64,000 bases of DNA, taken from contig OX460916.1 in the NCBI GenBank assembly GCA_949788275.1, forward strand, positions 558,001 to 622,000, in the 5' to 3' direction. The notes beneath the pieces are model-generated. The model was not told the DNA's origin, searched no databases, and saw only the letters and a program-made list of their open reading frames with translations. A program made the position numbers and the translations under genes. Positions 63,262 to 64,000 of the stretch are shown one piece after another (position 1 is the stretch's first letter; each line of letters begins with the position of its first letter). Source of the stretch: Weeksellaceae bacterium (GTDB lineage: Bacteria > Bacteroidota > Bacteroidia > Flavobacteriales > Weeksellaceae).

Positions 63262-64000
63262 TTGAAAAAATCATTATTCACAATAGCTTTATCTTTACTA
63301 ACCTATAGCGTTTTTGCTCAACAAGAAGTGAAGGCAACAATTCAATACCCCGATCATACACCGGGTACTTTTTTAGATGTCTATATTTTATCTGCCGATG
63401 AAAAAGTCATTGCCACAACGGCGACCGACGAATGGGGGGCTTTTTTTATTCAGATAACTGAAGGTGAGTATTCTTTGATTGTTGAAGAATATGGGAAACC
63501 ACGCTATACTCAAAAATTATTCGTTAGTCAATCCGTAGATTTAGGATTAATTTTGTTAGCTAAACCCGAAGAGGTAGTACTAACTGAAGCGGTGATTACA
63601 ACTCAAAAAAAGTTGATTGAAAAAAAAGTTGATCGACTAGTCTTTCATGCCGATCAGGCTGAAGGTGCAAAAGGTGGAGATGCATTAGATCTTTTAAAAT
63701 TAGCCCCTCGTGTGAAGGTTGAAAACGATATTATTTCTATGGTAGGAAAAAATAGCCTTTCCGTTATGGTAAATGATCTGCTCGTCGATTTAAAAGGGGA
63801 GGAATTGTCGAACTACCTAAAGTCAATTCGCGCCGAGGATATTGAAAAAATTGAGGTTATAACCAATCCTCCTGCTAAATATATCTCTGCTGGAAATAGC
63901 GGTTTGTTGAATATTGTTTTAAAACAAGGTAAAAGAGATTCATGGAATGGGAATCTAAGTATGTCGGGCTACAACCGAAAAAAATACGGGTATAACACCA
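63262..64000 (+). CDS. TonB-dependent receptor / outer-membrane beta-barrel protein (3' end beyond window)
   Basis: 246 codons are visible and the frame is open at the window end. TTG start followed by a signal peptide (KKSLFTIALSLLTYSVFAQ), a carboxypeptidase-like regulatory domain (VKATIQYPDHTPGTFLDVYI, TATDEWGAFFIQI) and a plug (DRLVFHADQAEGAKGGDALD, LLKLAPRVKVENDIISMVG, EKIEVITNPPAKYISAGNSG). This is the same outer-membrane family as the gene at 22439 but with the ordinary base composition of the neighbourhood. A TAAATTTG at 63257-63264 overlaps the start codon. Confidence 0.85.
   Translation, partial: MKKSLFTIALSLLTYSVFAQQEVKATIQYPDHTPGTFLDVYILSADEKVIATTATDEWGAFFIQITEGEYSLIVEEYGKPRYTQKLFVSQSVDLGLILLAKPEEVVLTEAVITTQKKLIEKKVDRLVFHADQAEGAKGGDALDLLKLAPRVKVENDIISMVGKNSLSVMVNDLLVDLKGEELSNYLKSIRAEDIEKIEVITNPPAKYISAGNSGLLNIVLKQGKRDSWNGNLSMSGYNRKKYGYNT

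Overview
The window is chromosomal DNA from an AT-rich member of the Flavobacteriia (Bacteroidota), probably Weeksellaceae or Flavobacteriaceae. The evidence is the set of type IX secretion (T9SS) sorting domains, a PorP/SprF protein, a GLPGLI protein, SusC/OMP-like TonB receptors, DUF4197 and DUF1266 proteins, short-chain threonine dehydrogenase, and promoters of the Bacteroidota TAnnTTTG type with few Shine-Dalgarno sites. I cannot name the species.

Layout. 1-5.7 kb is the distal end of a prophage or phage-like island: tail collar protein (cut by the window edge), two modular tail-fibre-like paralogues, a structural protein with an Ig-like end, a GH24 endolysin and a candidate unimolecular spanin, closed by a terminator. 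5.7-22.4 kb is mostly core and envelope genes: SDR threonine dehydrogenase (its partner kbl is at 57.4 kb), an M13 metallopeptidase, a rhodanese, two almost identical T9SS cargo genes, an outer-membrane protein, an S9 peptidase, a DUF4197 lipoprotein, RF3, and a T9SS type-B adhesin paired with PorP/SprF. 22.4-26.2 kb is an AT-rich TonB-receptor/GLPGLI block lying between two copies of the porP 3' end. 26.4-31.3 kb holds a large secreted protein of unknown function, a TonB protein, a PstS-like lipoprotein and an island of intergenic repeats.

31.3-39.1 kb carries trpS and a suf Fe-S assembly operon (sufA-like, unknown secreted protein, sufB, a four-helix-bundle insertion, sufC, sufD, sufS). 39.2-40.55 kb is an intact-looking IS110-family element that sits inside a REP-like repeat; its left end contains a readable bridge RNA whose guides match both the insertion site and the element's own ends. 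40.8-50.1 kb contains a short SSB, a HipA-like/DUF3037 pair, a SanA/YdcF protein, the dnaA-LMW phosphatase-methyltransferase operon, a thioesterase, apt, a CobW-type metallochaperone and a membrane metallophosphoesterase. 50.3-52.0 kb is an Rpn-family nuclease gene whose 3' end has been tandemly copied. 52-64 kb holds an XRE/DUF2975 pair, a dicarboxylate/amino acid symporter, an AddB-like nuclease, kbl, a membrane-acetyltransferase fusion, a three-gene operon of unknown function, a Crp/Fnr regulator with a DUF4260 protein, and the start of another TonB receptor.

Scattered between genes are seven roughly 95-125 bp imperfectly palindromic repeats (one of them split by the IS110 element). The most rewarding points are the bridge-RNA IS and its target repeat family, the porP-flanked insertion, the ORF-bounded gene duplication and the amplified rpn tail. 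I found no tRNA, rRNA or CRISPR array.
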